A stretch of 64,000 bases of DNA, from assembly GCA_041393775.1 (NCBI GenBank), contig JAWKJM010000003.1, positions 1,054,001 through 1,118,000 of the forward strand, written 5' to 3'. This document shows, one piece after another, positions 62,263-64,000 of the stretch. Position 1 is the first letter of the stretch, and the number at the start of each line of letters is the position of its first letter. The stretch comes from JADKAV01 sp041393775. GTDB taxonomy: Bacteria > Actinomycetota > Actinomycetes > S36-B12 > UBA10799. The translations under genes were made by a program, and so were the position numbers. The notes beneath the pieces are model-generated. The model ran no database searches. It was not told the origin of the DNA and saw only the letters and a list, made by a program, of their open reading frames with translations.

Positions 62263-63333
62263 TCAGGCGAACACGAGTTCCAGATCCTTGTCCACGAAGT
62301 CCGCGTAACGCGCCGCCGGCGCCTCGACCGCCTTGCGGGCTTTGGCAGGTATCCGGGCGAAGCCGGTGATGGTGATCTGCACCTTGCGCGTCAACATCTT
62401 CCGTTGCCAGGTGCCGATCACCTTTCCGCGCCGGACGACGGTGGCCTTGAACATGCCGTTGCCCCCGGGGACCACGAAATCGGCGTGTTCCCGATCCAGG
62501 AACGCCGATCGGTCCTTGTACCCGAGCAGGAACTCATCGAATCCGGGCAGCAGCATGATCTCCTGCGGGTCGTCGACCTCGCCATCGACGAAGAAGACCT
62601 CTTTGCCCTGGAAGCGAGCCGCGTCCAGGTCGGCGGCGGCCACGGCCTGCTTCGCATCGGTTGCCGTCAGCCCGGTCCAGCCCTGGAAGTCCGCCCTAGT
62701 GGTCGGGCCATGACTGCGGAAATACCTGGTTGCCAGCATCGCCAGGGCTTCCTCCCGGACAGGATTGCGGGGTCGTGGTGCCCACTCGTCGAGCAGGACG
62801 AACGTCTGTTCCGAGCCCTGGTTTGGCCCGATGCAGGTGATTCCGATCTGAGCCGTATGCCACAGCAGGTGGTACGCGCGACCCCCCGCGGTGTCGATGC
62901 CGGCGTCTTCGAGCGCCGCAAGGCACTCGGCGCGAGTCAGACGCTTGCCGCGCAAGGCGGTTGCGAGCACACCGGCCGCCCGGTCGACGGTGCTCTTGTC
63001 CAGCTTCAGATTGTCCCACCGCTTCTGCACACCGTTGAGAGCTCGCACCCCGGTGAGATCGAGCAGCCAGTGAGCGTTGGCCGGATGGACGATGTGGATG
63101 GTTCCGCGCATGGGCCAGGTGCGCATGACCTCGCCGGCGGCCAGCGCGTCGTCGATGTCGGCCTCGGTGCTGCCGGGCAGTCGCACTCCCAGCGACCACT
63201 TGCCGCTGGCCAGATCCTGCGCCTGCATTGCCCCGAACCAATCGGCCAACTCCGCGGCACTGGTCCCGGGACGACTCAGTCGCAGGTTGGTGAGCCGTCT
63301 TGCGAGGACTTCGGAGGTCGAGAGTTCGGACAC
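62263..63333 (-). CDS. AlkZ-like winged-helix DNA glycosylase (HTH_42)
   Basis: This 356-residue protein belongs to the HTH_42/AlkZ family (PF06224). It has the characteristic Gln-Ala-Gln motif at 37-39 (GAMQAQDLA), the residues that AlkZ/YcaQ uses for catalysis in unhooking interstrand crosslinks, followed by RGTIHIVHP and a C-terminal FDEFLLGYKDRSAFLD. The start is GTG 63333. It is divergent from an AAG-type glycosylase gene 87 bp away, so both may be induced by alkylation damage. Confidence 0.85.
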   Translation of the reverse strand: MSELSTSEVLARRLTNLRLSRPGTSAAELADWFGAMQAQDLASGKWSLGVRLPGSTEADIDDALAAGEVMRTWPMRGTIHIVHPANAHWLLDLTGVRALNGVQKRWDNLKLDKSTVDRAAGVLATALRGKRLTRAECLAALEDAGIDTAGGRAYHLLWHTAQIGITCIGPNQGSEQTFVLLDEWAPRPRNPVREEALAMLATRYFRSHGPTTRADFQGWTGLTATDAKQAVAAADLDAARFQGKEVFFVDGEVDDPQEIMLLPGFDEFLLGYKDRSAFLDREHADFVVPGGNGMFKATVVRRGKVIGTWQRKMLTRKVQITITGFARIPAKARKAVEAPAARYADFVDKDLELVFA

Positions 63334-63420
63334 GGTCCATCCTTACGCGCCCTGATCGCGGCGAGCAAATGGGCGAAACTGCGTGTGGGTGCTCGGTGGG
63401 CCGTGCGTCAGACTTGCGCC

Positions 63421-63996
63421 ATGCTCGACCTCTTCACCGCCTTGGCGGGCTCGGCCCCTGAGGTGGCGCCCCTTCTGCTCGGAGCGACCATCCACGACGA
63501 CGAGGTCGGGCTGCGCATCGTGGAGGTCGAGGCATACGCCGGACAGACCGATCCTGCCAGTCATGCCTACCGCGGGCCAGGGATCCGGAACGCGGTGATG
63601 TTCGGGCCGCCAGGTCGCGGCTACGTCTACCGCAGCCACGGAATCCACTTCTGCCTCAACGTCGTGTGCCACCCGGATGGCGTGGGCGGGGGGATCCTGC
63701 TGCGGGCCGGCGAGGTCGTGGAGGGTCTGGAGGTGGCACGGCTGCGGCGAGGCGGGCACGCCGAATTGGCACGTGGACCCGGTCGACTGGGCCAGGTGCT
63801 TGCGGTGACCCTGGCCGACAGCGGCGTGGATCTGCGAACCGGGCGTCTGCGTCTGGAACCGCGGACGACGGTCCCGGAGGTTGAGGTGGGGCCACGCGTC
63901 GGCGTCAGCAAGGCCGCGGACCGGCCGTGGCGGTTCTGGATCGCGGGGGACCCGTTCGTTAGCGCGTACCGGCGCAGCCCCCGGGCTCCTGCCTAG
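63421..63996 (+). CDS. 3-methyladenine DNA glycosylase (AAG/MPG family)
   Basis: This 191-residue AAG-type glycosylase excises alkylated purines. It has LRIVEVEAYAGQTDPASHAYRG, in which Glu37 corresponds to the catalytic Glu of human AAG, then RNAVMFGPPGRGYVYRSHGIHFCLNVVC for DNA and base contacts. ATG 63421 gives a normal bacterial length and the stop TAG (63994-63996) is inside the window. It is divergent from the AlkZ-like gene. Confidence 0.9.
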   Translation: MLDLFTALAGSAPEVAPLLLGATIHDDEVGLRIVEVEAYAGQTDPASHAYRGPGIRNAVMFGPPGRGYVYRSHGIHFCLNVVCHPDGVGGGILLRAGEVVEGLEVARLRRGGHAELARGPGRLGQVLAVTLADSGVDLRTGRLRLEPRTTVPEVEVGPRVGVSKAADRPWRFWIAGDPFVSAYRRSPRAPA

Positions 63997-64000
63997 GGGA

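Noticed and set aside
61942..63420. Long in-frame extension upstream of the AAG glycosylase
   Set aside because: The region is antisense to the AlkZ-like and AI-2E genes. ATG 63421 gives a normal-length AAG.

Overview
The window is a high-GC chromosomal segment, almost certainly from an Actinomycetota bacterium. Several gene groups are typical of that phylum: the PafB/PafC pair of WYL regulators, the order DUF2342 metalloprotease-tilS-hpt-ftsH-folE-folP-folB-folK-DUF3180, the pair of PH-domain membrane proteins, the run DUF2520-panC-nadB-nadC-coaX, the Rv2747-type ArgA acetyltransferase, a DUF2510 membrane protein, and many GTG starts. No phage, plasmid, CRISPR, tRNA or rRNA feature was seen. 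I would not assign a genus.

Layout. 1-14 kb: the end of a membrane protein, a DUF2277 protein, an acyl-CoA dehydrogenase, a DUF389 membrane protein, a META-domain protein, serine acetyltransferase (cysE) facing cysteine synthase (cysK), pafB-pafC, an alpha/beta-hydrolase membrane protein, a DUF2510 membrane protein and typA. 14-26 kb: a secreted protein, a CHASE-GGDEF-EAL receptor, a membrane-anchored PLC-like phosphodiesterase, an alcohol dehydrogenase, a GH13 glucosidase coupled to two DUF202 proteins, an acyltransferase-3 protein and small conserved genes. 26-30 kb: an AmmeMemoRadiSam operon (radical SAM enzyme, Memo-like protein, AMMECR1-like protein) with an acyl-CoA ligase gene embedded in it. 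30-36 kb: an SDR, a secreted protein, an amine-oxidase-like flavoprotein, a rhomboid protease, a methyltransferase and a LysE exporter. 36-44 kb: the DUF2342-tilS-hpt-ftsH and folate clusters. 44-48 kb: an OpuC-type compatible-solute ABC importer. 48-57 kb: an orphan NuoD-like protein, the PH-domain pair, a MidA-like methyltransferase, and pantothenate/NAD/CoA genes. 57-64 kb: argA, an SDR, phosphoglucomutase, a methyltransferase, an AI-2E family transporter and two divergent alkylation-repair glycosylases (AlkZ-like and AAG).

The most unusual non-coding feature is a set of dispersed intergenic hairpin elements. Family A is a nested inverted repeat of about 115 bp with seven copies. Every copy starts 19-61 bp after a stop codon, five of the seven lie between convergent genes, and copies occur in both orientations. 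Family B is a composite element built on an 18-bp inverted repeat with a conserved 12-nt loop. It has three loci, one of which is expanded into 133-bp tandem units. Both families look like REP/BIME-type or terminator-like elements specific to this lineage.

How the genes work together: cysE and cysK complete cysteine synthesis. ftsH and hpt-tilS lead into tetrahydrofolate precursor synthesis (folE, folP, folB, folK). panC and coaX serve CoA synthesis, and nadB-nadC serve NAD synthesis. The best candidate for undescribed biology is the 26466-30219 operon, where a CoA-ligase-type enzyme is translationally coupled to a widely conserved but functionally unassigned three-protein system.
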